Part shown: positions 12,661-33,986 of the stretch, in pieces | How the letters are laid out: every line of letters starts with the position of its first letter | Numbering within the stretch: position 1 is the stretch's first letter | Assembly: GCF_037975245.1 (NCBI RefSeq) | Contig: NC_092577.1 | Location: 34,110,898-34,174,897, forward strand | DNA: 64,000 nt | Reading direction: 5' to 3' | From: Apostichopus japonicus | Taxonomy: Eukaryota; Echinodermata; Holothuroidea; Aspidochirotida; Stichopodidae | Translations under genes and position numbers: made by a program | Notes under the pieces: model-generated | Told to the model about the DNA's origin: nothing | Seen by the model: the letters and a program-made list of their open reading frames with translations, nothing else | Databases searched by the model: none

Positions 12661-12749
12661 GGTCACTTCGCCCAACAACCATTTCGCCCAACTGCCATTT
12701 CACCAACCAGCCTGGCAGTTGGGCGAAATGGTTGTTGGGCGAAGTGACC
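12661..12749. repeat. Perfect long hairpin (37-bp arms)
   Basis: The arm 12661-12697 is the exact reverse complement of 12713-12749, with a 15-nt loop at 12698-12712. The left half is built of three related 16-mers (CACTTCGCCCAACAAC, CATTTCGCCCAACTGC, CATTTCACCAACCAGC). The structure is therefore a folded-back mini-tandem repeat. It could be a foldback transposon end or a MITE remnant; no target-site duplication is clear. Confidence 0.85.
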
Positions 12750-15334
12750 AGAAAGCATAGATACGATGTAATAATTATCTGAGAAAACTATTCCGCTCTG
12801 TTTGTGGTATATCTCATCTCAACATGCTGTCCTTAAAATCGAGATATGGTTGATTTAATGCAACCTATTTTGACTGGTTAAATCCTCCCATAGTCCATAA
12901 CGTATATAATAGTAGGTGTTTCGTGATGTCAGATTATCTTCAACAGCTTTATTTTCCCATTTTAATTTTGTTGTTGAGTTTTTCCTTGAAATGTGAGTAA
13001 CATTTGCAATGACTGCTTTTAGCTGACAATATTCTATGTATTTTAAATATCATCAAACATATTTTTCTTGTAAAAATATTATTTTCCTATTTGGGTAGAT
13101 GATTTGCAAATTTTAAAGCAAAACACAACTTTTTTAAAACTCAATTGCCATCATGATACTGCTGCCAGTTGTAATCACAAAATGTCAACAAATTCGACAG
13201 AAATGTATCTTTTACCATAAAAGAAAATGCTCTGTGGTTGTGCTTCAAACAAAATGATGAAAAAAAAAACCTTCAGCAACATTTTCCTATCCATTAACTC
13301 TAGTCATCTGAATATCCCTTTAAGTACGTTATATGAGACTGCTATATTTGCTATCTACCTCAAATGAATGCGTATCTCAGTGCTATAGCTGCTGTCGAAA
13401 CAAGAATAAAATCGCACTTTTGATAACGATGCTTAATTAGCATAGTGCCTGTTTACATATCACAAGAGCCCTTTAAGATCGTGTGTTTCGTTTTGTTTAC
13501 TTCAAGGGAAATGCAAATATCTAGTGATATCGAAGTTACATAACCCCAAAAACTGTCAACAAGTTAAAATCCAAACCTTGATTTACTCCACCTAAAAATG
13601 ACTCACTTAATATGAGTAGCAATTTAAATAGTATTTTGCAAGGAGAACATGCACCAACAGAAATATTCAATGAGCTGGATATGTTTATAATACTCCCCAC
13701 CCCCCCACCCCCAACACACACACACACTCCTTTCCAACCCGTCGAGATGGACAATGGACCCAGAACGTTGACGAAGTTAGACGAGCAATAAATCCATGAA
13801 CATGGTAATGCATGTATCCTTTGTACGGACCTCATTTCGATGGGTCAAGACACAAAGGTTGTCTATTTGAATCAACGTTTTTCAACCAAGAAATATCCAA
13901 TAGGCACGAAATAGCAAACAACTTGATCGATGCTGAACACTAGGATGTAACGGCGTCGTTACGGCATGTGAAGTATCATGAATCAAGTCAAAAGGGAATA
14001 GATAATTCAGATAGTCCAGTCGGACTATTGTGTACTGTGTATACGAATTGAAAATGACAGATATTCAAATAAGTAATTTTAGTCAAAACGTGGAGAAAAT
14101 ATAATGGAGATGGGTTGTTTTTTGTATTTTTGCGGTAACTTTGTCGAATACATCCCTCGCACTGTCACGTGACTTTAATGCAACTAGCATACTATATCAA
14201 TCACGGTAACTTAATGAGTAGACCAGCTTTACATGATACTGAGAATGTATTGTTCTCTTCCTTGACGGGAAATCAATAAACGGTTTTAAAGAGCACAGAT
14301 GATGCACCGAGGCTGTGATTACAATCATGTTCGTCGGATTGGTCAAATCAATAAAATCAATGACATTAAACTCTCGATGTAAAGTCATCATGAAGATAAC
14401 ATTATCATTAATCTAGCCATTACACAGATATATGTATATAGGCCTATCGATTTATTCAGACAATAATAACCATGAATAGTAACGATGGATTGGATTATAT
14501 ATAGATTGAAGTAACGGCTATGTAGGCCCGTTAAGCAGTAAAAAGAGTGGATTCGCTGTATACTAAATATAGTACTATAGGCGTATATATATACATGTTT
14601 TAGATACCCGAAGGAACTATACAGTGGAATTCATTTTCTCTTTTAACGTGACGTTTATCTCTGAATCACAAGCTTTCGACTTGTCCAGCTGCACAGAACT
14701 CCGGTAGTTGTGGTAACGTATCATTCGACCATGTCCGATTACACATGTGGATCAGTTGACGTACAGGTTTTCCAAGGTGGGTGAGGTGGGGCGGGGCTGG
14801 GCGGGGGGAGGGGTTTCCAAATTTTCTCCACTGAATTAGATAGGAGTTGAACCTTTAAATGTCAAATGGTGCATTAGGAGGCATATTTAGCCTGTAAATT
14901 AATCAATTAACACTAAACGAAGGTGAAGCTAACATATACTTTTTGATTTTATGGTGAGGTTGAAAAGATGTTGTACACCCGTAGCAGTGGTCTCTTTCTT
15001 CCCCGGCTGATTGTAAACATGCCCCTTCTGGACCATATCTGGAAGGAACCCGCCCCCCTCCTCCCTGGCGCACGCCAGTTGCGTGTAACATACACTCGTC
15101 TATCTATCTATCTATCTATGTTGTTGTTATTATTGTTAATGTTATATATCCAGGTAAAGACGTAATGTACAAAGCAGTTTTTGAAAATACGGTGATGTTG
15201 CAGGATATTAGATATTTAAGTAAGCCGTTGACCAGACTGCCGCTCTATGTTGTCATTTATTCTACTCAATTCGTGAGCCTGGAAAAGAAAATGATGGTTT
15301 TGTTGTTATTTTGTTGAACACGAACAACCGTGCG

Positions 15335-15342
15335 TGACGTCA
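15335..15342. promoter_or_regulatory. CRE-like octamer TGACGTCA
   Basis: Perfect palindromic CREB/ATF consensus about 0.87 kb upstream of the transporter start codon. A second perfect copy lies at 15687-15694. Function is inferred from sequence only. Confidence 0.35.
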
Positions 15343-15686
15343 TATGTTTATGACACTGCTAAAACAGTAACTGTTTTTCTTATTGATATCCCTGCATTGA
15401 TTGAAAGAAGGGAAAATGAAGGAGAACTCTCCAAAAGTCTGCAAACAGTTTTGCTACAGCTTTAGATTGTGGAGCACTAGCATAGGTACAGAGTTGCAGA
15501 TAAATTGTTATGTAAACACAGTTATCTATTTTCGAGTCACCACTGTCACGATCAGTAGAGATGTCAGACGCCTTAGAGGATGACTTTAAGCAGGACTTTG
15601 TTCTTTCTTTGTCATCGTCCAAAAGATCGAGATATTCAGCTTTATGTCAAATCTCTGGAATGCTCACATTGAGGTTAAATTGATGA

Positions 15687-15694
15687 TGACGTCA
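15687..15694. promoter_or_regulatory. CRE-like octamer TGACGTCA (second copy)
   Basis: Perfect consensus about 0.5 kb upstream of the transporter ATG at 16201. The same octamer also occurs at 20413, 25445, 32054 and 33890, so it is not restricted to putative promoters. Confidence 0.35.
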
Positions 15695-16200
15695 GTTCCT
15701 CAGTGCACGCATAAATATTAATATTGGTCCACTGTTTTATCAAGTCGATTAATTCAACCAAAACATGGTCCCTTCTTTACTTCACATTAAGAACAAAGCA
15801 CTGCTGGATGACATTCACCACTTTTTGTCGTTGACAAATGTGTAATATCTTGTAACCATTTTATGATTGAGCTTAAATGTCAGATGTTTTCCTATTTGGT
15901 CATTTGGTTGCATCTGATAACGACTTGACAAAGACTGTGATATTTTCCTTTTTTCATAAATATCATTTAATTTTCTTTCTCTTTTTATCCCCTCGATATG
16001 GAGTAAAAGTATTCCAATTTTTGATGAATCTTTAGACATTGATTAGTTTTTTATTCCAATTTGCTCCTTTTAGTCCTCCATACACAAAATATAGCACTTC
16101 TTTTTAGTATTTTTTATTTTATTTTTGTACTTCTTATTTACTTGGTCCTTTCTATTTAACTTTGAAACAGATAACATTTTCTTGGTTCCGAGTGGCAACA

Positions 16201-24816
<8,616 letters not shown>

Positions 24817-26055
24817 AATATGCAAGTAAATTTTTATGATATATGATGCTAATTATCTCGCTTAAATATGCGGACTTTCAATGTGTCTAATGTAACAGTG
24901 AGTCCTTAATGTAAAAGGAATAATGTGGTAGAATTTAACGGGCATTAAAAGGGCACTTAATTAGCACACTTATGACACCCAAGTATGTATGGTGCAATGT
25001 TAAGTATAAGTCATTTGATGTGACATCATGCTAGTGATATATAAATCATTTTATTTAAGTGAGACATGTAAACTTACCTCATAATGTAACCCGTCCTATA
25101 AATGTAACGGAATCATTTGTATAACTCAAGTTTGAACTTTTCAAAATTTGGAGCATTTTTAGCAAGCTAATAGTTTCCCCGATTGTCTCTTTCTATGTTG
25201 TTTGGAGGTTTTTGCTTGTTTTTATAGACCCCCCTTTGATTTTTCTTAGAGATTTGCGTCTATATAGCAAATGTTGTAATAAAATATTGACCCTCCTAAC
25301 ATCTTCCTAACATGTATACAAGACATGTTTCAGGCGAAGAATGTTATTTTGTACTTCCATCATGACAAAAAAACTAAAAAATATATGAAATATAAAAGAA
25401 CAGAAAAGGGACGGAAAATGTCCTCATGTCCTATTGTGTAACTATGACGTCACACATTGCTAAAATGGCATCACTTAGAACGGAATTTTATAACATGTAT
25501 CCTCGATTTTGCTTAAAATTCGAAACAAGAACAAACTTTAATTTGATGAAAGTCAAGTTATATGATATGAGGTAAAATAGTGGTATTAAAATAAGACGTC
25601 GTTTTTAAGGAAAATATGTGGATTGAATAAAGAAAAAAAATATTAAAATTAATACTTGGGTTCATATTTCAAATATTGTACATACAATCTGAACAAAAGG
25701 TATACATTATAACTAGTGAGGAATTTATTTCAAATGAGATATTTTTTACATACTTTAATAATCTGAAGGGAAAAATTAAGAAATGGCGTACAGACCAATT
25801 ACTCACTTAGATGTCCTGTCGAGAGCTTAGAAACCCTTTCGTGTATATTCATGTGTGTATAAGTATGTGTGTCTGTGTGTGTGTCCATATGTATCATTGA
25901 ATTTCCCTTTTCTTTCGGTATATCAGGGTTTTGTATTTCTTTAGGATGATGTTGTTCTTTTTAAGAAGTGAAGTCTAAAGAAAATTCTCGTAGCCATGTT
26001 AATAAATTATTATTAAACTCAAACAGGAATAATGGCAAATAACATACATATATAA

Positions 26056-26119
<64 letters not shown>

Positions 26120-27502
26120 GTATATAAATGTATATATATATATATATATATATAAATATATGTCTTTATATAAATATATATATGTGTGTGTGTAAAATAT
26201 ATTGAGAAAATATAAATAGTGAATGAAAGCCATATTTTAACAGTGACTACTTCGAAATTCATTACATCATAAATACAATATACATATAATATTTGAGAAT
26301 GACTTGCTATATAGTTTCGAATCTTTTTTTTTCACCCGTACACCCCCAGGCCCCTCCCCTTTCTTCTCTTTCCTCGTTTTTCCTGACTGAAACATTTAAT
26401 AGCTTACTTGAACGTCCCTCAATGCCTGGATATAATTTGGATATGCAGTGCAACCAGAAATCTCATTTTGGAAAGTTGTAGCAATTCGTATAGCATGCTA
26501 ACATTTTTGGCCACTAATGTTCATCTTTAAGTACCATTTGTATGAGCAAAGTGTCTTATTTGAGATGGTTTCGTACGAAGTATAACGTATAACATACACG
26601 CGATATGTTGCATGATATATTAGAAGGGGTGTGTGGGGTTGGGGTGGGGGAGCCTGATCGACTTTTGCTGGTTGGCAAACCAATTTAAAATATATATATT
26701 ACATGATAGACACCATAACTTTCCCATGTATACATTCTCAATTATCAATTTCTCCGTCCACGCGACTCAGTCCAACCCCAGACCCTCCTCCCTCTGTTCC
26801 CGCCCTTCATTACCTTTTTTTGAATTTTTCAAGCTGGGAACACTTAAAGGATTAGCCCACCTTTTCTACAGCAACAGGTCTGTCACTCTGACCATGCCTT
26901 ACAGCATACCGACAAATAACAAAGCAGTCACTACAACAATTCCAGGAGAAATTCGTAACGCAAACCCGTTCCCTGCATCTTCGCTCTCATCCCATTGTTT
27001 GTGGATTAGAGGTTTGGCCGAGTATACCGTACCAGGAAATGATATTTGCAGCACACGTTCTATATTACTATACTATATATACTGTACCACACTCACTTCA
27101 TACTATGTACGTATGATAGAACCAATATATTACATGGTAACACTTCTTGCCGCAAAGTTTCAGCTCTTGCCACAGTGTCAACAACGTTGGATTTTTTTAA
27201 AGTTTATTCTCGATTGAGGAAGTTAGCATCTAGTCTCAATAAGGAACGAAATTCATATAATTATTTTACGTTTCCTAAGTGTTTTAATATTTCTTTATTG
27301 AAACCATTTCTAAAGACGGAGGAGGAAGTTTAATGGTTACAACGGAGAATTACAAATTTCTCATATCCGGATCCAGTTTACCGATGAATTCGTCCAATTG
27401 AAAGAAAATGTTTCGCTAGTTTTGCTCAGTTTCCTGTTATTTTCGTAGTCAACAAACTTGGACTATCTCTACAAAAGGGGAATTATTTACTCCTAAGATA
27501 AC
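24817..27502. other. 3' flank of the transporter and intergenic region
   Basis: Candidate poly(A) signals for the transporter are AATAAA at 25278-25283 and 25626-25631. A TGACGTCA octamer lies at 25445. A large (TA)n microsatellite spans about 26046-26180. ORFs up to 194 codons at 26633-27217 have no recognisable domain and composition like the surrounding sequence; I do not call them genes. Confidence 0.6.
25278..25283 (+). terminator. Candidate polyadenylation signal of the SLCO4-like gene
   Basis: AATAAA 462 bp after the stop codon, followed by a T/A-rich stretch. A second AATAAA at 25626-25631 is an alternative. Confidence 0.4.
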
Positions 27503-30500
27503 ATGGAATTGAGAGCGATCTTTCTACTTCCCGTAGTGTATCTTTTGGTACCAGTTGTATTGTCTGTATTTGATCAAGAAATTGGTGAGTGTTATGTCAT
27601 TCTTTTTATCACTTAAAGAACATATTCTGATAGTTTTTTCTGTTCGTAAAACCAAATAATATTAAGATCAAGATTCGATCTAAACGATAATTTAAGAACT
27701 ATTTTTTCTTCTTTTCCCGTCTATAACAGTAGCCTATTATTAAAGTACAATTGGCTATATAGCATTAGTGTGCGCAAAGAGGGGGCGCATGTCATGTAGC
27801 CCCCTCCCCCCTCCCGCCTTCCCACCATTTGTCAGTACGGGGATTTTATCAATAGCCGTGGAGAATAAGACCAAGTTAATTGTGGCAAGGAGCGGGGAGG
27901 GAGAAAGGGTTGTACCTAGCATATCCTGTTAAAATTCTGTCAAAATACCGTCAATCTTATTTCCTGGTTTTAAGTTTATTGGAGCGCTTAAACCGATTAG
28001 AGGGCTGATTGTTTGCTGGTGTCTCTCCTTGAGTGATTCAACAGTTTACCTCTTTTGCAGAGTTAATGCCCTTTGTGCAATTGTATAGTACGGAAACTTG
28101 TAACTGAGTAAGTAAACACAAATCCAATGTACAAATCCAAAGTACGGGTATTTACAGCAAGGATCATTATGTATGTATGTATATATTTAAGATCCTCCTG
28201 CAAGCAGGAACTCGCGAAGAAGCCTCATTGGCTTATCAAAGCCGCAAGCTGACCGAAGTCAGTCTTTTAGATTCATATTTAACGTCCATGAATATGAATT
28301 GCCAATTGTCAACAACACTGTAACTGGACGACATACATTAATCTTGGACTGACTCTAACTCAATAAATTTATCAATTAAATTATCAATAAAATGCTCAAT
28401 AAATTTATTTATTGACAGATGGACCAGATGGTGTGATGTTCTTCTTTGATCAGAGGAGGAACCATCTTCAAGCCTATGATGTACCCTCGGGGAATCTGAG
28501 AAGGTATCTGCGTGTACCTGCCTATGACGTAGCCTATTGGCCCAAGGAAGGCTCTATGTTATATACGTACAATGGCGCGGAAATAAGAACATTCAACGTT
28601 TGGGGAGACCTCAATGATTCTCTTCTCATTGACCGAGATACCTTAGGTATGTGTACAGGCTCAAAGCCGGACGGGGACGCACCCCTCCCAATCCCTCTAC
28701 GTTTTCAGTGCTGCCAATACAGTTGCTTCCCAATATATGTTTGTAATGACGGCATAGCGGTATAATACCGTGTCGATGTTGCTGTCTGTATACCCTGTAC
28801 TATCATTCATATAGCCTACCGTATAATAATAGCAGAATTCATAGCTTGCCGAATGGTGACTCATGATTTGTTTATGATTCACCGCACGTATATTAGAGCG
28901 CCTATAATCGAACTCTAACGTATAAAACAGTGCAGCGCCCTCAAAAGCTACGGCATGGCAATTAACAGGTAATTTATTGCGCCCCTCCTTAAAATGCTAA
29001 TCCCCCATCCCCACCCTCAAATCAGAATTCCTGGCTACGTCACTATAGGTGGTGTAAGCCCTGTCTGTATGTATCACATTTGATATTTATGATTGCTACT
29101 CATATTTGTCATCGTCATTGCTTCTCTATCATTTGTGTCAACATTACTTATATATTTTTTAATGTTTTAGGAGACAACGAATATTGGGTTTACATTCGAC
29201 TAGAAATCAGAGAAAATTGGCTCCTAGCTGGTGCCATAGATGTCGTTACGTCACGGATTCAGTTGTATAGAGTCCGTGTTCATGATGATAGGAGCTTATC
29301 CAGTATAGCTCTACTTGGTTCAGAGAGCGTCACCGCTAGTAAAAACATTATCATTCAACCAACTATGTCACCAGAAACAAGGTAACATGAATCCTCTCAA
29401 CTTTATCATTTTGACATCAAGATTCTATCACTGGCATTACTACGGCACCCTAACACAGTTATAATGTATGTCATGGTGAACGTAAACCATGTTTCTTTAA
29501 TTATGTGTGTTTGTCCCCTTTCATACAGGTATGTGTATGCTGTCAGTGATCAGGGCATTTTTCGACTTTCCTATGACGGTGGCCCCAGCGAGCTTATCAT
29601 AGAAGACCAATATGCCGTCAACCCGTCAGTAATAGTAACCGGTTAGTTTAGTCGAATTTTCGACGCTCTCGATGTAAGGCTAGAATAGTATTTTAAGAAA
29701 AACACTGTGTACCAGGAAAAAGATATTTAAGAATTGATTTTGATATGTTTTAAGCCTTTGAAATACACCGTGTCATCCCTCTAGATCCCTCTAGAACACA
29801 ATATATTGCTTTTATGGCCTCAAATGACATAATTACAAAGTAGTACACATTTTCAAGCACTAATGGTGTTGAATGCCATCCAAGGGTGCTCTGTTTCGGA
29901 GTTACTGTGTTGGAATGAGATTCGGCACTGACATGGATAAAGGCGAGCAGAAGCATCGTTGGATGGTAAAATAACTCAGTTGTAAATAAGACAAAAACTA
30001 AGGCCCTCAATACAATATACAGTAAAACTCTTTTTAATCTCTACTTTCAACAGAACGCCGTCTGTATTTCGTAACTGGTGAAAGTCGTAACATTATAAGG
30101 TCAACGGACTTAGAAGGGGGAAATGTAACAACGCTCTACACCAGCTCTTTTCGAATGGGAGGTGCAGGCCAATACGGTGATTGGCTAATCGTGTCGGAAG
30201 AAAACGAACAAAAGGAATACCAGTTCCTACATCTCAAAACGAACGAGACCAGAACGATTTTAAATGAACCATATGATGGGAGCTCATACCTTGTGGGACG
30301 GCTAGATTTTTGGGGTAAGGCAATATATATATATATATATATATATAATAGTGATGTCAAATCCTCCGGTGTTATGAAGTGCGTCAACATTTAACAGTCC
30401 GACTGAAAGCAGTATTTTTTACCCTGCCCCCCCCCTTTCCCCTCCCTCCATCCCCATTTCTCCTCTCCCCTATTCGTTCATCATATTAGTATTTTCCGTG

Positions 30501-33500
30501 CATCGATGTCATTGAAAATATGTATGTACGATAAACCATACGCTGGCTTATGACGAAAATGAGGCCTAGAATAATTCAATATAAATTCTTTTCCACCCAA
30601 TTGTTTTTGTCAGCTAACATCACTCTTTCATGCACTTGTATTGAAAGTATTTACAGCTCCTAGCCTGCATCTGATAGGAACCGCATTATTCATACTGCCC
30701 ATACTGTCAGCACGTGTTTCTCGAAGCAAGACATGAAAGTACAGAGTATTAACTATTATAAGAAAATGAATCAAACCCTGTTGCTTTCCGTATAATGTGG
30801 AATTGTTAAAAGCTAACGGTTGAGATGACTTTGTTCCAACGCCTCTTTCTACTCCCCAACGCACTCATACAGTGTAATTATATGTGAGTGCGTTGGGTTT
30901 CACATACAATATAACTCAAGAAATGTCACAAAATCCCAACAACAGGGTTCTCTTTCTTGTCTTTTCTTTCTTTTCTTGGCCCAATAATTATTTTTTTTTT
31001 GGACATGATCTTAGAAGAAAACTTTCTTGTTATATTTCAGCTGTAGGGGAAGTTTACAAAACACACAGCTTGTTGAATCCGGCTACAATCCGTGCTCGTA
31101 GTGCAAGAAAAGTAACCATGACAACGACAGTCAGCAGTGCGGGAAACGTCCCATATCAGTATCTCTCCTCTTTTGATCGTCTGACATCCACCGGGACGGG
31201 AATGACACTACCCGCATTTGCGCAATATAGGTACCCCGGGATTGCACCGGCGCAGTTAGTTCTGTCGAGGAACAACATGAGAAGCAATGACCGAACCGGT
31301 GTGTTTGTACAAAAGGTCTTCACTCCACTGGGAGAGGAAAAGAGAATCGTGATTGTGGTACAGTCCCCAGGAGGTAAGTCTCTTTAATTTTGCTCTGAAT
31401 TTGTGAAAATCTCCAGAATACGGTAATCGAAAATTCAGAACTGTCGAAAACTGCTCAAAATAAATTAAGGCCTTGTGTTTTAAAAATTGAGCGTAATTAT
31501 CAATTTGAACCAATTAAGTTTCATGTATTACGTAATGAGCGAAGAGGCATTTTTTGTGTGCGTGTTTTTTGTCCTTTGTGTTGTTTTGGATAATATCTGG
31601 GTCCATTACAATATTTACAATCGTGTTTGATTTTCTTAGAACTTACCTTTCCAAAGCCGACGATCACTGTTAACATAGCCGATAATGTCACCTTGTCCGT
31701 ACCTAAACCAACGCAACGTAATCTCCGGTGGCGTCACAATGGACAAGTTGTCCCACAATGGTCCAACCTCCGACAGATCACAATTTCTAACGTTACGCAA
31801 GATGACGAGGGGATTTACGAGTGTTACCTGTTCAAGAGGAGGTCGCTCGGAGGACATGCGATAATGCGACTGATTGTGCGAGGTACGTACTATCATGGAG
31901 CTATAAACTGGGACCAGTTTATAGCTCCATGGTACTATACACGCTGATACTGCTCATGAACTATTTAACTTTTAACTGTTATAGACGCTGGTTGTTTTTG
32001 TACCGCAGCGAGTACAAGACTGAACTCGTGTACACTCAAGGTCAGATCGTAAGTGACGTCACCGTCGAGAAAGGTTGTTCACTGTATTTATTACTGCTTT
32101 GTCGGAGCAACCTAAATACTTCCGACAATTTTTAGTAGTATTGTACATCCAGGGAGTTGTTATGGAACAGCTCCATGGTACATCCACCAAGATGCTCATG
32201 TATAGCCGACACACACTTGCCCGACTGACTCAACCCTTTTTAACCGTCGCTGCAAGAATCTTCTTGTTTCACTTCGGGAATTCGAAGACGCCCTCAATCA
32301 CCCTCAATCCTTCTGTTGTTTAGACCACCACTTGGGTTATTTCATCTTCTTCAACAGCCAAGCATTACAAAAGGAATGGTGCTGACTGAAACATGCCCAA
32401 GAAATTCACATCAGTAGATCGGTACACTTAACAATGTTTTATGACAATGGTTAACCTTTCATGTTGATGTACATGTTAATGAGGTATCTGATATCTATAC
32501 TATATACCAGCTTTTTCACGAAGTTCGTTGGAAGGCCGAAAGGCTAAAAAACACTGCATGTTCTCAGACAAGCAACAGAAGGATACATTTTCTCCCTAAT
32601 TGAATAATTGAATATAATGATGAATTATATGAATATTCATAGCCTTGTTCATGATCGCATTTTCAGGATGTCCTGTTGGGTATTGTAGCCCACCTGATTG
32701 TACTTTGGAGTGCCCGGTCTGCTACAATGGCGGTATCCCACGTGACCCTGACGTACATAGTGGTAATTCCAGTTGTATCTGTGCGCCTGGTTTTATGGGA
32801 CCGAACTGTGAGGAAGGTGATAACATACCCCTTAATGTCAATAATTTATGACAGTTTCATCATTTTCAAATGGATACTTAATATCAAACATAAATAACCT
32901 CTATGGTTGCGAGGGATATATCGAGAGAGGGGAAGGGGTGGGGGGGGGGGGGTATTGCCAGAAAGTGGAACCAAGATTTTGAAAAGGAAGGGAGGACGTG
33001 GCGCTGGATGTCGTTGAAGTCGAAGCTATACGTGGTCGTGGAGCTTTTCTCCTAGAAAAAAACAATACACGTGAAAAGATGCGTTCTGAGACATATACTT
33101 AGGCTTTACATTTGTTCTATATTCAGGTATACCAGTATGGTTGTGCTAATAGATAATTTGATTGTGGTGGGGTGTGACGGGGGTGTACACTCCATACACT
33201 CCCCTGCTCGCCCCCCCCCCACAACCACCCCACCACCGGATCCGTACCTGATTGCTGAACACTCGTCGTGTGACATTGTAATCCAGGACTTAGGCACGAA
33301 CATTCGTTCAATACGTAATACCACCCAACTGACATGTGTGCTGGTTTGTTAGTGTGTTTTACTGCAATACTGTTATAACATATATTTGTTTGTAAGTACT
33401 TAGAAAATGATTCTTATCAATAAAAATAACTAATTAAGAAAACACAAAGTCTTACATTAGGATCTGGATGATCTTCTTGGTCAGTTTAATCTGAAAGGAC

Positions 33501-33986
33501 AGGTTTGTAGTTTCTAACACGACCACATCGATCGTTTATTTGTTCCGTTCTGTCTTCACAGCAACCGGCGTGGGTCGATATGGCCAGGAGGGGGAACTGT
33601 GGTGCCCAGAGGGTGACTGCAGGGAAGTCCTCATATGCCAAGTGGATCCATATGGGTGTTCATGTGCCGCTGGATACAAGGGCCCAGGCTGTTATACAGG
33701 TTGGTTAATTTAACACGTTATTATAAAATCATGTTATTTTAATTTTGTTTTTCTTCATGGCATTAAAAAAGGACGGTAGCCCAATATGGCCATGCCCAAT
33801 TTTTCCCTTTCCTTCTTTTCAGAATGCGAATTTGGAACGTTTGGAGCGAATTGTGAGGTGGAATGTCATTGTGTAGATAACAGACTCTGTGACGTCATGA
33901 CCGGATCTTGTGACAGTGCTGGAGGATGCCAGACTAACTGGGCTGGACCTACTTGTCAAATATTCACGGCGGGTTCTACATCATAA
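27503..33986 (+). CDS. Secreted protein with propeller-like region and TIE-like Ig/EGF module (10 exons)
   Basis: Exons: 27503-27584, 28419-28646, 29171-29381, 29529-29641, 30054-30314, 31041-31373, 31640-31882, 32667-32816, 33562-33699, 33823-33986. They total 1923 nt (640 aa plus TAA). All junctions are phase 1 except exon 3/4 (phase 2), and all agree. The start gives a hydrophobic signal peptide (LLPVVYLLVPVVLS). Exons 2-5 read like blades of a YWTD-type beta-propeller (RRLYFVTGESRNIIRSTDLEGG). Exon 7 is an Ig-like domain with DEGIYEC but no clear first Cys. Exons 8-10 are EGF-like repeats (CICAPGFMGPNCEE, DPYGCSCAAGYKGPGC, WAGPTC) arranged as in TIE1/TIE2 ectodomains, including the IVR-x-C transition after the Ig domain. 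There is no transmembrane segment or kinase: the frame stops after ...FTAGSTS. It is therefore predicted to be secreted, perhaps a soluble relative or decoy of a TIE-like receptor. The propeller call is tentative; the EGF part is secure. Confidence 0.8.
28163..28340 (-). mobile_element. 5'-truncated SINE, family 1, minus strand
   Basis: Reverse complement matches the body and CATA tail of the SINE at 211-483. Shared blocks are the CGCGAGTTCCTGCTTGC element, CTTCGGTCAGCTTGCG, and TGGACGTTAAAT. The tRNA-like head is missing or too diverged to see. It lies in intron 1 of the secreted TIE-like gene. Confidence 0.8.
30855..30897. repeat. Small hairpin in an intron
   Basis: CCCAACGCACTCA at 30855-30867 is perfectly complementary to TGAGTGCGTTGGG at 30885-30897, with a 17-nt loop. 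It lies about 140 bp upstream of exon 6 of the TIE-like gene. Confidence 0.7.
31891..31934. repeat. Inverted repeat beside a splice donor
   Basis: Arms 31891-31911 and 31914-31934 are complementary at 20 of 21 positions (core GGAGCTATAAACTGG) with a 2-nt loop. It starts 8 nt after the exon 7 donor GT at 31883-31884, so in the pre-mRNA it would form a tight stem next to the U1 site. Confidence 0.85.

Larger units (their letters stand above)
12750..16200. other. Upstream region of the SLCO4-like gene; no gene recognised
   Basis: No conserved ORF is seen. The stretch contains an (AC)n/poly-C patch at about 13697-13727, a G-rich patch at about 14780-14812 and a (TCTA)n run at about 15100-15118. 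Two perfect TGACGTCA octamers lie at 15335-15342 and 15687-15694. An AG at about 16169-16170 after a weak pyrimidine stretch could be the acceptor of a 5'-UTR intron just upstream of the transporter start codon. Confidence 0.5.

Noticed and set aside
26633..27217. 194-codon ORF as a gene
   Set aside because: No domain, low-complexity start, no splice or promoter context; likely chance.
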